Assembly: GCA_964427535.1 (NCBI GenBank)
Contig: CAYRVF010000027.1
Coordinates: 1 to 44,139 of the forward strand
DNA: 44,139 nucleotides
Source: CAYRVF01 sp964427535
GTDB lineage: Bacteria > Chloroflexota > Ktedonobacteria > Ktedonobacterales > JADMIN01
Direction of reading: 5' to 3'
The notes below the pieces were generated by a model. The model worked only from the letters and a program-made list of their open reading frames with translations. It made no database searches and was not told where the DNA came from. Shown here in pieces: positions 23,871-31,584 of this stretch (positions are counted from its first letter, which is position 1; every line of letters begins with the position of its first letter). The position numbers and the translations under genes were made by a program.

Positions 23871-25027
23871 GTGTACCCCTCGCCCGCACGACGCAGCAGC
23901 AGCAGGAAGAACGGTCCACCGACGAGCGCGGTCAGGACGCCCAGCGGCAGCTCCGTCGGCGCGACGAGCGAGCGCGCCAGCAGGTCAGCCATGACGACGA
24001 AGAGCGCCCCGCCCAGCGCCGTCGCAGGAATCAGCAGGCGATGTCGGGGGCCCAGCAGCAGCCGGCAGAAATGCGGCGAGACAAGCCCGACGAAGCCGAC
24101 CAGTCCGCTGATCGAGACCGCCGCCGCGACGAGCAGCGACGCCACCGCGACGATCGCCAGTTTGTAGGCTTCGACGCGCAGCCCCAGATGCATCGCCATC
24201 TCTTCACCCAGCGCGAACGCGTCGAGCGCGCGGGCCAGCGCGAGCGCCGCGACCAGCCCGACCAGCACCGCGACCGCCACGACCTGCACCTGCGCCCACG
24301 ATTGCACGCTCACACTGCCCGCGAGCCAGGTATAGAGCGAGGTCAACTGGAAGTTCTGGCGGTTGCGGAAGGTGACGAGCAGCGTCTGCACGGCCGTGCT
24401 GAGGGCGCTCACAGCCACACCCGCCAGCAGCAATGTCACGACCGGCGTGCGGCCACGACGCGAGGCGAGCACGTAGACCAGTGCCACGGCGAGCAGCGCG
24501 CCCGTGAACGCCAGCACGCCGACGAGGCTAAAGCCCAGCACCACCGTCGTGAACGTCGCCGGCAGGAAGAACGCGACCGTCGCCCCAAGCGCCGCTCCCG
24601 CCGATGTTCCCAGCAGCAACGGATCGGCGAGCGGGTTCCGCAGCAGCCCCTGAAAGAGCGCTCCGGCGATGCCCAGGGCCGCGCCGACCAGAGCCGCCCC
24701 GAGCACGCGTGGAAGCCGCAGTTGCAGCAGAATGTCCGACTCCCACGCCTGCCAGGTGTGCGGGAAGGCGAAGAGATGCGTCGCGTTGAGCAAGATCGCG
24801 GCGGTATGCAGCGGTGAGATCGAGACCGCGCCGATAGCCGACGCCAGCACAATCGCGACAAATAAGGCGACCGCCAGCGCACCGAGCGCCAGTGCCGACC
24901 GCGCCGCGCGCAGCCGTTCCCGCCCGCTGACACCCCTCCCATGCCCAGGCCGCGGAGATGGCGGAGGCAAGCGCCCTCGCTCCGCAGCCGGAGACGAGGA
25001 GGTCGCGCGATCGAGAGTATCCGCCAC
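23864..25027 (-). CDS. btuC: Cobalamin ABC importer permease BtuC (FecCD family)
   Basis: Membrane channel of the importer; FecCD permeases have about ten helices and work as dimers. The 387 residues start with a long polar, Pro/Arg-rich cytoplasmic tail (1-45), then the helices. Family hallmarks are LRLPRVLGAALVGAALGIAG, QGLLRNPLADPLLLGTSAGA, WLAGSVS, and near the end SGLVGFVGLVSPHFCRLLLG with GPRHR, and ELPLGVLTALVGGPFFLLLL. It starts with GTG at 25027, nine bases after GGGGAGG. It overlaps btuD and is separated from btuF by 115 bases that hold a hairpin. Assignment to cobalamin rather than iron siderophores rests on the upstream cobalamin riboswitch and on cobO. Confidence 0.93.
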   Translation of the reverse strand: MADTLDRATSSSPAAERGRLPPPSPRPGHGRGVSGRERLRAARSALALGALAVALFVAIVLASAIGAVSISPLHTAAILLNATHLFAFPHTWQAWESDILLQLRLPRVLGAALVGAALGIAGALFQGLLRNPLADPLLLGTSAGAALGATVAFFLPATFTTVVLGFSLVGVLAFTGALLAVALVYVLASRRGRTPVVTLLLAGVAVSALSTAVQTLLVTFRNRQNFQLTSLYTWLAGSVSVQSWAQVQVVAVAVLVGLVAALALARALDAFALGEEMAMHLGLRVEAYKLAIVAVASLLVAAAVSISGLVGFVGLVSPHFCRLLLGPRHRLLIPATALGGALFVVMADLLARSLVAPTELPLGVLTALVGGPFFLLLLRRAGEGYTW

Positions 25028-25108
25028 GCGCTCTTGCCTCCCCTACTGTCGCTCCCACGCCTCCGCATGTGTATGTGTACGGTAGGCGGGGTGTTTCCAC
25101 CTCAGTAC

Positions 25109-25131
25109 GTGGGACGCTATGGGCGTCCCAC
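25109..25131 (-). promoter_or_regulatory. Perfect hairpin between btuF and btuC
   Basis: GTGGGACGC and GCGTCCCAC form a 9-bp stem with a five-base loop, between the btuF stop and the btuC start. There is no T-run. Such hairpins often protect the 3' end of an upstream segment, here giving more binding protein than permease. Confidence 0.6.
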
Positions 25132-25142
25132 ACTTCCACGCC

Positions 25143-26105
25143 CTACGGGAATAGCTCCGGATGCAGGTCATGCGCGAGCTGCTGCAGCCCATCCACCACG
25201 CGCGGTCCAGGGCGCTCGACGAGATTCGGGTCGATCGCATACACGTGATGGTTGGTCACCGCCGCGATGCTCGCCCAGCCTGGCCGGGTCGCGACCGTCG
25301 CCGGATCGCCGCCGTAGTGAGGATCTTCCGTCAACACGATCACCTGCGGGTTGTCTTTGATGATCGACTCGTCACTCACGGCCGGGAATCCGCCGCCCGA
25401 GGTATCGCTCGCGAAGATGTTGGACCCGCCCGCGTCGACGATTATGTCGTTGCCGAATGAACCACCACCGAAGGCATACGGCGGCGACGGCGTGTAGCCG
25501 ACCTCCATATACACGCTATGGCGCGCCGCGCTCGCCGCCTTCTGCCTGATGCTATCGATCTTCGCCTGCATCGAATCGGCGAGCGTATTGGCTGCTGGCT
25601 CCGTGCGCGTCAACTGGCCCATCAGCCGGATCTCTGTCACCGCGGTCGCGAGATTGGTGATCGGCAGGTCATAAAGCGTCACGTGCGCCTGCAACAGCTT
25701 TTGGTCGGACTGCTTGAAACCACCATACTCCACCACGAGGTCAGGGTGCAGCGCGACGATCTGCTCGACGTTGGGCGAGCCATTGGCGTCGGTCACCTTC
25801 GGCTTGGCGGCCATCGTGGAGGGATAGTCGGTGAAGCTATCGACTCCGAGCACCTTCGACTCGAGATGCAGCGCGGCGAGCACTTCGCTGCTGGTGGGCG
25901 CGAGCGAGATGATGCGCTGCGGCGCGGACGCAGGCAGCACGATCGAGGTGCCGTTGGCGTCCTGCGCCATTACCGGCTTCTCTGGCGCCGAGACGCTTGC
26001 CGCCGTCGACGTGCTCCCGCACGCCGCGAGGCCAAGCATCAGCACGAGCGCGGCCAGTGCGCACACGCGCCGTGATACGCCTCGGCGGCTGAAGAAAACG
26101 AACAT
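25143..26105 (-). CDS. btuF: Cobalamin-binding lipoprotein BtuF-like
   Basis: Substrate-binding protein of the importer. The first 29 residues are a lipoprotein signal: basic N-terminus, hydrophobic stretch and lipobox GLAAC with Cys29 as the lipidated residue. This fits a membrane-anchored binding protein in a monoderm-type cell. The mature part shows the helical-backbone fold of PBP type II-like proteins: RIISLAPTSSEVLAAL, VLGVDSFTDYP, NVEQIVALHPDLVVEYGG, and the second lobe with NDIIVDAGGSNIFAS and RPGWASIAAVTNHHVYAID. The ATG at 26105 has a strong GGAGG nine bases upstream; the open frame runs to 26198 but that stretch belongs to the riboswitch leader. It is the first gene of the cobalamin operon. 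Confidence 0.93.
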   Translation of the reverse strand: MFVFFSRRGVSRRVCALAALVLMLGLAACGSTSTAASVSAPEKPVMAQDANGTSIVLPASAPQRIISLAPTSSEVLAALHLESKVLGVDSFTDYPSTMAAKPKVTDANGSPNVEQIVALHPDLVVEYGGFKQSDQKLLQAHVTLYDLPITNLATAVTEIRLMGQLTRTEPAANTLADSMQAKIDSIRQKAASAARHSVYMEVGYTPSPPYAFGGGSFGNDIIVDAGGSNIFASDTSGGGFPAVSDESIIKDNPQVIVLTEDPHYGGDPATVATRPGWASIAAVTNHHVYAIDPNLVERPGPRVVDGLQQLAHDLHPELFP

Positions 26106-26235
26106 CGGAAGAGTCCTCCGAAACGAGAACAGGCACGGCACGGCGCCACGGCCCAGCCCCAGCGGCGAGAGAACGCGGAGACACCGCGCCCCTCGCACAC
26201 GTCAGTTGCCAACTTCGCTGTGGCGCACGCCCAAC

Positions 26236-26275
26236 AAAAATGCCCTCTGCTCCTGATTCGAAGAGCTAGAGGGCA
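26236..26275 (-). terminator. Rho-independent terminator of the cobalamin riboswitch
   Basis: Read on the minus strand, TGCCCTCT pairs with AGAGGGCA, and the stem continues inward as GAGC/GCTC with one bulge. It is followed directly by TTTTTG. It lies between the aptamer and the btuF ribosome site, so it is the likely expression platform: B12 binding would favour termination. Confidence 0.85.
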
Positions 26276-26328
26276 CACGTCGAGACGGCTGTGCGATCTC
26301 CTCTTGGCGCGAAGGAGCCGTGCACAAC

Positions 26329-26571
26329 CGCGAGGTCGGTCTCCTGGCTTCCGGCGTGCCTGGCTAGACTGTCGCGTGCCTTTCGACTCGCGTGATACAG
26401 ACCAGCAGGGCCATTGCTCCTACCGCCTTCCCACCGTACTTCAGACGGCAGTGGCGCCACGCATCGTGCGTGGACCGAGGAGCATACATCCGGTTACAGT
26501 GGCGCGTCCGCATCGGTATTTCACCGATTTCCCATGCTCAACCCGCAGTGCGCGGGACGGGCCACCTCGCG
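26329..26571 (-). promoter_or_regulatory. Cobalamin (adenosylcobalamin-type) riboswitch aptamer
   Basis: Read on the minus strand, the conserved landmarks appear in order. A GGGAA / GGTGAAAT core lies around 26515-26535, GCCACTGTAACCGG includes the invariant GCCACTG at 26497-26503, GGGAAGGC is at 26425-26432, and the B12-box GAAGCCAGGAGACC is at 26338-26351. The ends are closed by a P1 stem, CGCGAGGT (26564-26571) with ACCTCGCG (26329-26336). The aptamer is about 243 nt, long for the class because of an extra stem region between GCCACTG and the B12 box. It controls btuF-btuC-btuD-cobO, and the terminator at 26236-26275 completes the switch. The 581-base stretch 26106-26686 holds only this leader, its promoter and the 3' flank of the DUF554 gene. 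Confidence 0.95.
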
Positions 26572-26597
26572 ATTCCACATATGAAGTTGTCGGCCGC

Positions 26598-26626
26598 AGT
26601 ATATCGTTCCGCATACCAGCCGTCAA
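26598..26626 (-). promoter_or_regulatory. Sigma-70 promoter of the cobalamin operon
   Basis: On the minus strand TTGACG (-35, 26621-26626) and TATACT (-10, 26598-26603) are exactly 17 bases apart. Transcription would start near 26590, about 20 bases before the riboswitch P1 stem. It is the best housekeeping promoter in the window. Confidence 0.8.
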
Positions 26627-26686
26627 GGAAGCGTCCGGCGACGGCTCTCTCAATGGCCGTCCCCGCGAACGATGCCCGCCATCCGC

Positions 26687-27412
26687 TCACCCCACGCCGT
26701 GCGCGTGCAGGAACGCCAGACCCGCGACCAGCAGTGGCGCGAACACCAGCGCTGGCAGAAAGTTGACGGCACGCAGGTCGCGGATGTTCAGCAACTTGAG
26801 ACCGATCGCGACGAGGATTAACCCGCCGGTCGCAGTCAGCTCGGTAATCGTGTTCGGGTTGGCATAGAGCAACGGAGCGAGCGCCGAGGCACTGAGACTG
26901 AGCCCGCCCTGATAGAGCAGTATGACCGCGACGGAGAGAATCACGCCCCACCCGAGCGCCGCGCTGAAGGCGAGCGCGGCGAAGCCATCGAGCATCGCCT
27001 TGATGGCGAGCTTGGTGGTCGATCCGGTGAGGCCATTATCGATCGAGCCGAGTATGCTCAGCGGGCCGACACAGAACACCAGCGTCGAGGTGACGAACGC
27101 CTCACTGACCCGCGATCCCTTGCGCGCGAGCTTCCACTGCACCCAATCGCCCAACCGAGTGAGCGCGGCGTCGAGGTCCAGTGCCTCACCCACCAGCACA
27201 CCGAGCAGCAGGCTCCCCAGCACGATGAGCGCGTTTTTCGTCGTGAATGCGTCTTGCAGCCCAATCAGCACCGTAAAGAGGCCGAGCACGCCAAACAACG
27301 CCTCTTGCAGCCGCGAGGGCAGCCGGTCGCCGACGAACGTCCCGAGCGCGCAGCCGACGCAGACGGTCAGAGCATTAAGAAGCGTTCCGTTGATACTTGA
27401 AAACAGACTCAT
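26687..27412 (-). CDS. DUF554 family membrane protein
   Basis: A 241-residue membrane protein with about seven helices and the features of DUF554 (YdfK/YqgA family): the start SSINGTLLNALTVCVGCALGTFVG, GLFTVLIGLQDA, LLGVLVGEALDLD, VFCVGPLSILGSIDNGLTG and the late TATGGLILVAIGLKLLNIR. Function is not established for this family; members are thought to be transporters or membrane sensors. The ATG at 27412 is preceded by AGGGA; the frame is open to 27478 without similarity. The gene ends about 60 bases before the cobalamin promoter on the same strand, so some read-through into the cobalamin operon is possible. Confidence 0.9.
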   Translation of the reverse strand: MSLFSSINGTLLNALTVCVGCALGTFVGDRLPSRLQEALFGVLGLFTVLIGLQDAFTTKNALIVLGSLLLGVLVGEALDLDAALTRLGDWVQWKLARKGSRVSEAFVTSTLVFCVGPLSILGSIDNGLTGSTTKLAIKAMLDGFAALAFSAALGWGVILSVAVILLYQGGLSLSASALAPLLYANPNTITELTATGGLILVAIGLKLLNIRDLRAVNFLPALVFAPLLVAGLAFLHAHGVG

Positions 27413-27628
27413 GAGATTCCCTATGATAGTTGCGGCGACAGTCGCGAAGCTCGCGCACGCTTCGCGTAGTCCGCCCACGCTTCATGACGGCAATACAGGC
27501 TGGTCACTCGGGCAAAGACGTGTTACCGTGTGAGGGCCTGGGGTATTATATCGGGTACATGCTGGTGGCGTATACGCCGGTGGAGTCGCCGCCAGCGCCA
27601 CCCGCTCGCACCGCAGCAAGGAGCCAGC

Positions 27629-28546
27629 ATGGCCGCGCCCGCCTCCTACTTCGTCTCGGCCTTCGCGAAGGTCAATCTGACACTCGCTGTGCTGGGCAAG
27701 CGGCCGGACGGCTATCACGACCTCGCCTCGGTGATGCAGACGATCTCGCTTGCCGATACCGTGCGCATCATGCCCACACTGACGGGCAACATCATCTGTG
27801 AGACCGACGTGCGCGAGCTCCAAACGCCCGAGAACCTTGCCTACCGGGCGGCACGACTGCTCCGCGAAACGGCTGGCGGGGAGATTCTGGGTGCCCTCAT
27901 CGAGCTTCACAAGGCGATTCCGGCGCAAGGCGGACTCGGCGGCGGCAGCAGCGACGCGGCCACTGTGCTCTCCACGCTCAATTACCTCTGGAAAACGGGG
28001 CTGTCGGACACGCGTCTTCTGAAATTGGGCGCCGCTCTCGGCTCGGACGTGCCGTTCTTCGTTGTGGGCGGCACCGCGCTGATCGGCGGGCGCGGTGAGT
28101 ATGTCACCCCGCTGCCCGACGCGGAACCTCTCTGGCTCGTGCTCGCGAAACCGCCCGTCAGCGTCTCGACGGCCAGCGTCTTTCGCGCGCTCACGCCCGT
28201 GGACTACGCTCCGCGCGACCTCAGCGACCGTCTGACGGACGCGATCCGCGCAGGCGAGGCGCTCCCGTTCGAGTTGCTGACCAACTCGCTCGAAGAGCAC
28301 GTCTTCGCGGCCTATCCCGAGGTCGCCATGACGCGCGACGCGTTACTCGTCTGTGGCGCGCCGATCGTACGCATGAGCGGCAGCGGACCCAGCCTGTATG
28401 CGCCATTCCGTGAGTTGAACGAGGCGTCCGGAGTCTACCGACGCGCCTTGGAGCACGGACTTGACGTCTGGTTATGCCATACAGTTGCGCGTTCGGCGCT
28501 CCTAGCCGCGCAGCCTCAAGAGCTCCAAAGTCGTCTGTCAGAGTAG
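27629..28546 (+). CDS. ispE: 4-diphosphocytidyl-2-C-methyl-D-erythritol kinase IspE
   Basis: ATP-dependent kinase of the MEP (non-mevalonate) isoprenoid pathway. The 305 residues belong to the GHMP kinase family: SAFAKVNLTLAVLGKRPDGYHD at the N-terminus (substrate-binding Lys and the GKRPDGYH signature), the ATP-binding loop PAQGGLGGGSSDAA, the GSDVPFF block, and RMSGSGPSLYA near the end. All these are intact, so it should be active. AAGGAG precedes the ATG at 27629; the frame runs open upstream but without similarity. Its presence shows that the host makes isoprenoids by the MEP route. It is followed 46 bases later by an ECF sigma gene, with no obvious functional tie. Confidence 0.96.
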   Translation: MAAPASYFVSAFAKVNLTLAVLGKRPDGYHDLASVMQTISLADTVRIMPTLTGNIICETDVRELQTPENLAYRAARLLRETAGGEILGALIELHKAIPAQGGLGGGSSDAATVLSTLNYLWKTGLSDTRLLKLGAALGSDVPFFVVGGTALIGGRGEYVTPLPDAEPLWLVLAKPPVSVSTASVFRALTPVDYAPRDLSDRLTDAIRAGEALPFELLTNSLEEHVFAAYPEVAMTRDALLVCGAPIVRMSGSGPSLYAPFRELNEASGVYRRALEHGLDVWLCHTVARSALLAAQPQELQSRLSE

Positions 28547-28592
28547 GGCCGAGTGCTCGCATAGGGTGGATGCGTTGCCGATGGGGGAAATC

Positions 28593-29201
28593 ATGCGGGT
28601 CGAGCAGCCGGAGCCCGCGCGGCGGATGGCCGAGCCTGAGCCGGTGTTGCTTCAGCGCGCCATCCGGCGCGACGCCGAAGCATTCAGCGAGCTCTACTCA
28701 TTGTACTTCGAGCGCATCTACCGCTACGCGCGCCTGCGTCTGAATAGCGCGGACGACGCGGAGGATGTGACCGCCGTCGTGTTCCTGAACGCATGGCGCG
28801 CGATTCATCGCTTCTCGCCCAAGCGGAACACGTCGTTCACCGCCTGGCTCTTTCGGCTCGCGCATAACGTCCTGGTCGATCGTTACCGGCGCACACGAGA
28901 AGTGCTCTCGCTCGACGCGAACGACGCGGACAGCATGACGCCCACGCTCATCGGCGATCCTGAAAGCGATCTGGAGTGGCGCCTGACTCTGATTGAGCTC
29001 CACGCGGCGCTGGAGCGGCTGACGGATGAGCAGCGTGAGGTCGTTCTGCTGCGGTTCGTCGAGGGTCTCTCAGCGCGTGAGGTCGGCGACATCATGGGCA
29101 AGCAGGAGGGCACGGTGCGCGGCATGCAGTTTCGCGCGCTCGAAGCGCTGCGCACAGCATTGAATTTCGCGCGGGAAGGACACCACAATGAACAACACTG
29201 A
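28593..29201 (+). CDS. ECF-type RNA polymerase sigma factor
   Basis: A 202-residue sigma-70 family factor with only regions 2 and 4. Region 2 includes AFSELYSLYFERIYRYARLR with DDAEDVTAVVFLNAWRAIHR (core binding and -10 recognition), and TAWLFRLAHNVLVDRYRR. Region 4 is LERLTDEQREVVLLRFVEGL followed by the helix-turn-helix SAREVGDIMGKQEGTVRGMQ. The start is not certain: the ATG at 28593 has GGGGGA five bases upstream, while an ATG at 28581 and a GTG at 28566 are in frame. Its last 14 bases overlap the next gene, a membrane protein that is the likely anti-sigma factor or regulator. Confidence 0.92.
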   Translation: MRVEQPEPARRMAEPEPVLLQRAIRRDAEAFSELYSLYFERIYRYARLRLNSADDAEDVTAVVFLNAWRAIHRFSPKRNTSFTAWLFRLAHNVLVDRYRRTREVLSLDANDADSMTPTLIGDPESDLEWRLTLIELHAALERLTDEQREVVLLRFVEGLSAREVGDIMGKQEGTVRGMQFRALEALRTALNFAREGHHNEQH

Positions 29202-30381
29202 GCAGCAGATCGAGCGCTATCTCGGCCTGCTCGACGAAGGTGTTCTGTCCCCCCGAGAAGCGCGCGCCGTAATATGCGACGAGTTCGGTGACGACTCTAC
29301 CTGCCTGGAGCTCGCGACGGCGCTCCGTGAGGTGGCGCTGCCCACCGACGAGACGAGCGCGGCCCGCGAGCGGGTGCGCCTGCGCCTCGCGAACGCACTG
29401 GTCGCGGAGCGACTCTCGACGACGCACGAGCAGCATCACAGTCGTGAGACGCCCGATCTGCGCCCAATATTGGCAACCGTGAGCATGCCGATCCGCCTGC
29501 CGGCAAGACGCTCACAACGTCTGCGGCGCCGCGCCATCCGCGTAGCACTCGCGGCGGCGGTACTGCTGGCCGCCTGCTGGTGCGGATGGACAGCCACGAC
29601 CTTCGCGTCGAGCGCGCTCCCCGGAACAGCGCTCTATTCGGTCAAGCGGCTCGAAGAGCAGGTGGCGCTTGCGACCGCCTGGTCAGACGACCGGCGCGTG
29701 ACCGTCATTTCCACCGTCGCTGACCGCCGATTGACCGAAGCCCACGCGGAGGCCGACCAGGGGAACGACACGACCGCGCGGCAACTTCTGGCCGAGTTCG
29801 ACAACAATGTCCACCAGTTGATCTACCTCGACGCGCTGATGACGAGCCAGCACGCCACGACCACGGGAGTCTCGAAGGCCCTCAACACACTCGTCGACAA
29901 AGAGGTGACGGTACTGACCGTCGCCCAGCAAAAGGGGCAGACAAGCTTTGCGGCGGCCCTCGCCGCGAACCTCTCGTCAGAAGATCAGGTCGCGCATGCC
30001 AACGCCATCGCGCTTCCGGCAAGCGCGCAGAACGCGGCCGGGCAGCCGACAGGGGCGCCGGGCGGTGGCACGCCATCGCATGGCCCTGCTAGACCCGCAA
30101 GCACAGGTACGCCGAACCCCATCCGTACCGCCACGCCAGGGAAACCGACCACGCCCTCAAGCGGCAACGGGAATGGACGGGGGAACGGAGGCTCGAATGG
30201 GTCTCATGGAGGGAACGGTGCTCCTGCTAACGGCACACCGACGCCAAGTCCGAGCCCGAGCCCGAGCGCTACAGCCAACGCAACTCCGCCGTCTGGGAAC
30301 GGCAATGGCAATGGCAATGGCAAACACAACGGCACTGCAACGGTTACAGGCAACAGCAATGGCACAAGACATGGTCATTAA
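29188..30381 (+). CDS. DUF5667 membrane protein, probable regulator of the adjacent sigma factor
   Basis: A 397-residue protein with one membrane helix. The cytoplasmic N-terminus (1-115) has a helical EQQIERYLGLLDEGVLSPRE segment and a basic run before the helix at about 117-138. The DUF5667 signature LPGTALYSVKRLEEQV follows immediately (144-159), then a helical extracytoplasmic domain to about 280. The rest is a low-complexity tail of Gly, Asn, Pro, Ser and Thr. GGAAGG lies eight bases before the ATG, and the gene overlaps the sigma gene by 14 bases. This pairing is common in Chloroflexota and Actinobacteria. I infer an anti-sigma or sensor role; a zinc-type anti-sigma motif is not seen. 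Confidence 0.85.
   Translation: MNNTEQQIERYLGLLDEGVLSPREARAVICDEFGDDSTCLELATALREVALPTDETSAARERVRLRLANALVAERLSTTHEQHHSRETPDLRPILATVSMPIRLPARRSQRLRRRAIRVALAAAVLLAACWCGWTATTFASSALPGTALYSVKRLEEQVALATAWSDDRRVTVISTVADRRLTEAHAEADQGNDTTARQLLAEFDNNVHQLIYLDALMTSQHATTTGVSKALNTLVDKEVTVLTVAQQKGQTSFAAALAANLSSEDQVAHANAIALPASAQNAAGQPTGAPGGGTPSHGPARPASTGTPNPIRTATPGKPTTPSSGNGNGRGNGGSNGSHGGNGAPANGTPTPSPSPSPSATANATPPSGNGNGNGNGKHNGTATVTGNSNGTRHGH
30250..30322 (+). repeat. Hexanucleotide tandem repeats in the DUF5667 tail
   Basis: Three copies of CCGAGC (30250-30267) encode Pro-Ser repeats, and three copies of GGCAAT (30301-30318, followed by a partial copy) encode Gly-Asn repeats. The unit is six bases, so copy-number change would alter tail length without shifting frame. 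Confidence 0.7.
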
Positions 30382-30395
30382 TCAGCGCCACTGGC

Positions 30396-30421
30396 AGTCC
30401 GCATATTCTTGGGAGCGGACT
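30396..30421 (+). terminator. Hairpin downstream of the DUF5667 gene
   Basis: AGTCCGC and GCGGACT form a 7-bp stem with a 12-base loop, 15 bases after the stop. No T-run follows, so this is a weak candidate. The rest of the gap to the GT4 gene (to 30531) holds nothing I recognise. Confidence 0.35.
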
Positions 30422-30531
30422 CGGTGGGATGCGCATCGCAGTCAGCTACATCCCGCGGTGCCAGACAGTGAGACCCGCGACGCGCACCTCCACCGGGCCG
30501 CGGCAGTGATAACCACCCGAGACACCCTCGC

Positions 30532-31548
30532 ATGCGCATCGTAATCGCGCACTCGCGGCTCAACACGTTCGGCGGGGGCGAGCGGGTTGTGCTGGAACTC
30601 TTGCGCCGGTTGGCGACGCGGCACGACGTTGCCCTCTGGGCAGGCGACTACCACCCGAACGCGACGTTCGCCGAGTTCCAGGAGTACGCGCCCCGACGGA
30701 TATCGCCTCGGGGATGGCTGCTACATCGTCCCGACGCGGACGCGGTCATCGCGAACGGCTTCGGCGCGAACCTGCTGGCACTGCGGCATCCACGCACGAT
30801 CTGCTATCTGCACACCGCACGCGCCCCCTACCAGCGCGACAGCGCGCACCCGGCACTGGCGCTACGGCGACGGCTGGAAACGGCGGCGTTAGAGCGCGCA
30901 TCGGCGGTGCTCACGAACAGCGCCTACACCGCTGGACGGATCGCGTCGATCTACGGCCGCGACGCCGAGGTGCTGCCCCCCGGTGCGAACGACGCCTACT
31001 TCTCGCTTCCGGCCCAGGCCGGCACCTACGCGCTCTACGTCGGTCGGCTCGCGCCCGAGAAAGGCATCGAGCGGCTGATTCGCTGGAGTATGGACGCGCG
31101 GGCCGACCTGGTGGTCGCTGGCGCGGGCGACCCGGCATATGAGCGCCATCTGCGCTCACTAGCACCTCCGCACGTGCGCTTTGTCGGAGCGCTCACCGGC
31201 CCAGATCTCGCGGCGGCGTACGCCGGATGCCGCTACCTCGCCTTCACGCCGTACGCGGAAGAGTTCGGCATCGCCGCGCTGGACGCGATGGCGGCCGCGC
31301 GCCCGGTGATCGCCACCGCTGAGGGCGGTCTCACCGAGCTGGTGCGTGACGGCGAGACCGGCTTCCTCGTTCGGAATGCGGATGAGTTCGCCGCTGCCAG
31401 CAATCGCCTGCTCCCAGACGACGCGCTCTGCGAACGCCTCGGTGGACGCGGACGCGAGATAGCGCGGGGCTATTCGTGGGACCGGTTGGCCGCGCGCATC
31501 GAGCAGCTGTGCGCGGGCCAGCGCAAGCCGGATGATATACTCTGCTAA
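30532..31548 (+). CDS. Family 4 glycosyltransferase
   Basis: A 338-residue GT-B enzyme that transfers sugar from a nucleotide donor with retention. The N-terminal acceptor domain begins MRIVIAHSRLNTFGGGERVV, with the Gly-rich loop of the family. The C-terminal donor domain has YALYVGRLAPEKGIERLI, the AGAGDPAYERHL strand, and the EX7E motif in FTPYAEEFGIAALDAMAAA (both Glu residues visible) followed by VIATAEGGLTELV. No membrane helices are seen; the enzyme acts in the cytoplasm on a lipid-linked or other acceptor. It heads a plus-strand run with two GT9 genes, and its stop is 36 bases before the first of them. The sugar and acceptor are unknown. Confidence 0.92.
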   Translation: MRIVIAHSRLNTFGGGERVVLELLRRLATRHDVALWAGDYHPNATFAEFQEYAPRRISPRGWLLHRPDADAVIANGFGANLLALRHPRTICYLHTARAPYQRDSAHPALALRRRLETAALERASAVLTNSAYTAGRIASIYGRDAEVLPPGANDAYFSLPAQAGTYALYVGRLAPEKGIERLIRWSMDARADLVVAGAGDPAYERHLRSLAPPHVRFVGALTGPDLAAAYAGCRYLAFTPYAEEFGIAALDAMAAARPVIATAEGGLTELVRDGETGFLVRNADEFAAASNRLLPDDALCERLGGRGREIARGYSWDRLAARIEQLCAGQRKPDDILC

Positions 31549-31584
31549 TGGGCGGCGAGCCAGCGACCAGGAGAAACCGACAGG

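Noticed and set aside
23693..24817. Plus-strand open frame of 374 codons
   Set aside because: It is an Arg/Gln-rich shadow of the btuC permease caused by high GC; btuC has clear FecCD motifs.
27521..27549. Promoter for ispE (TATTAT with an upstream T-rich hexamer)
   Set aside because: The -10 is acceptable, but no -35 at proper spacing resembles the consensus, so I did not list it.
30169..30322. CRISPR-like or phase-variable array
   Set aside because: The repeats are short hexamers in coding sequence without spacers, and copy-number changes would not shift frame.
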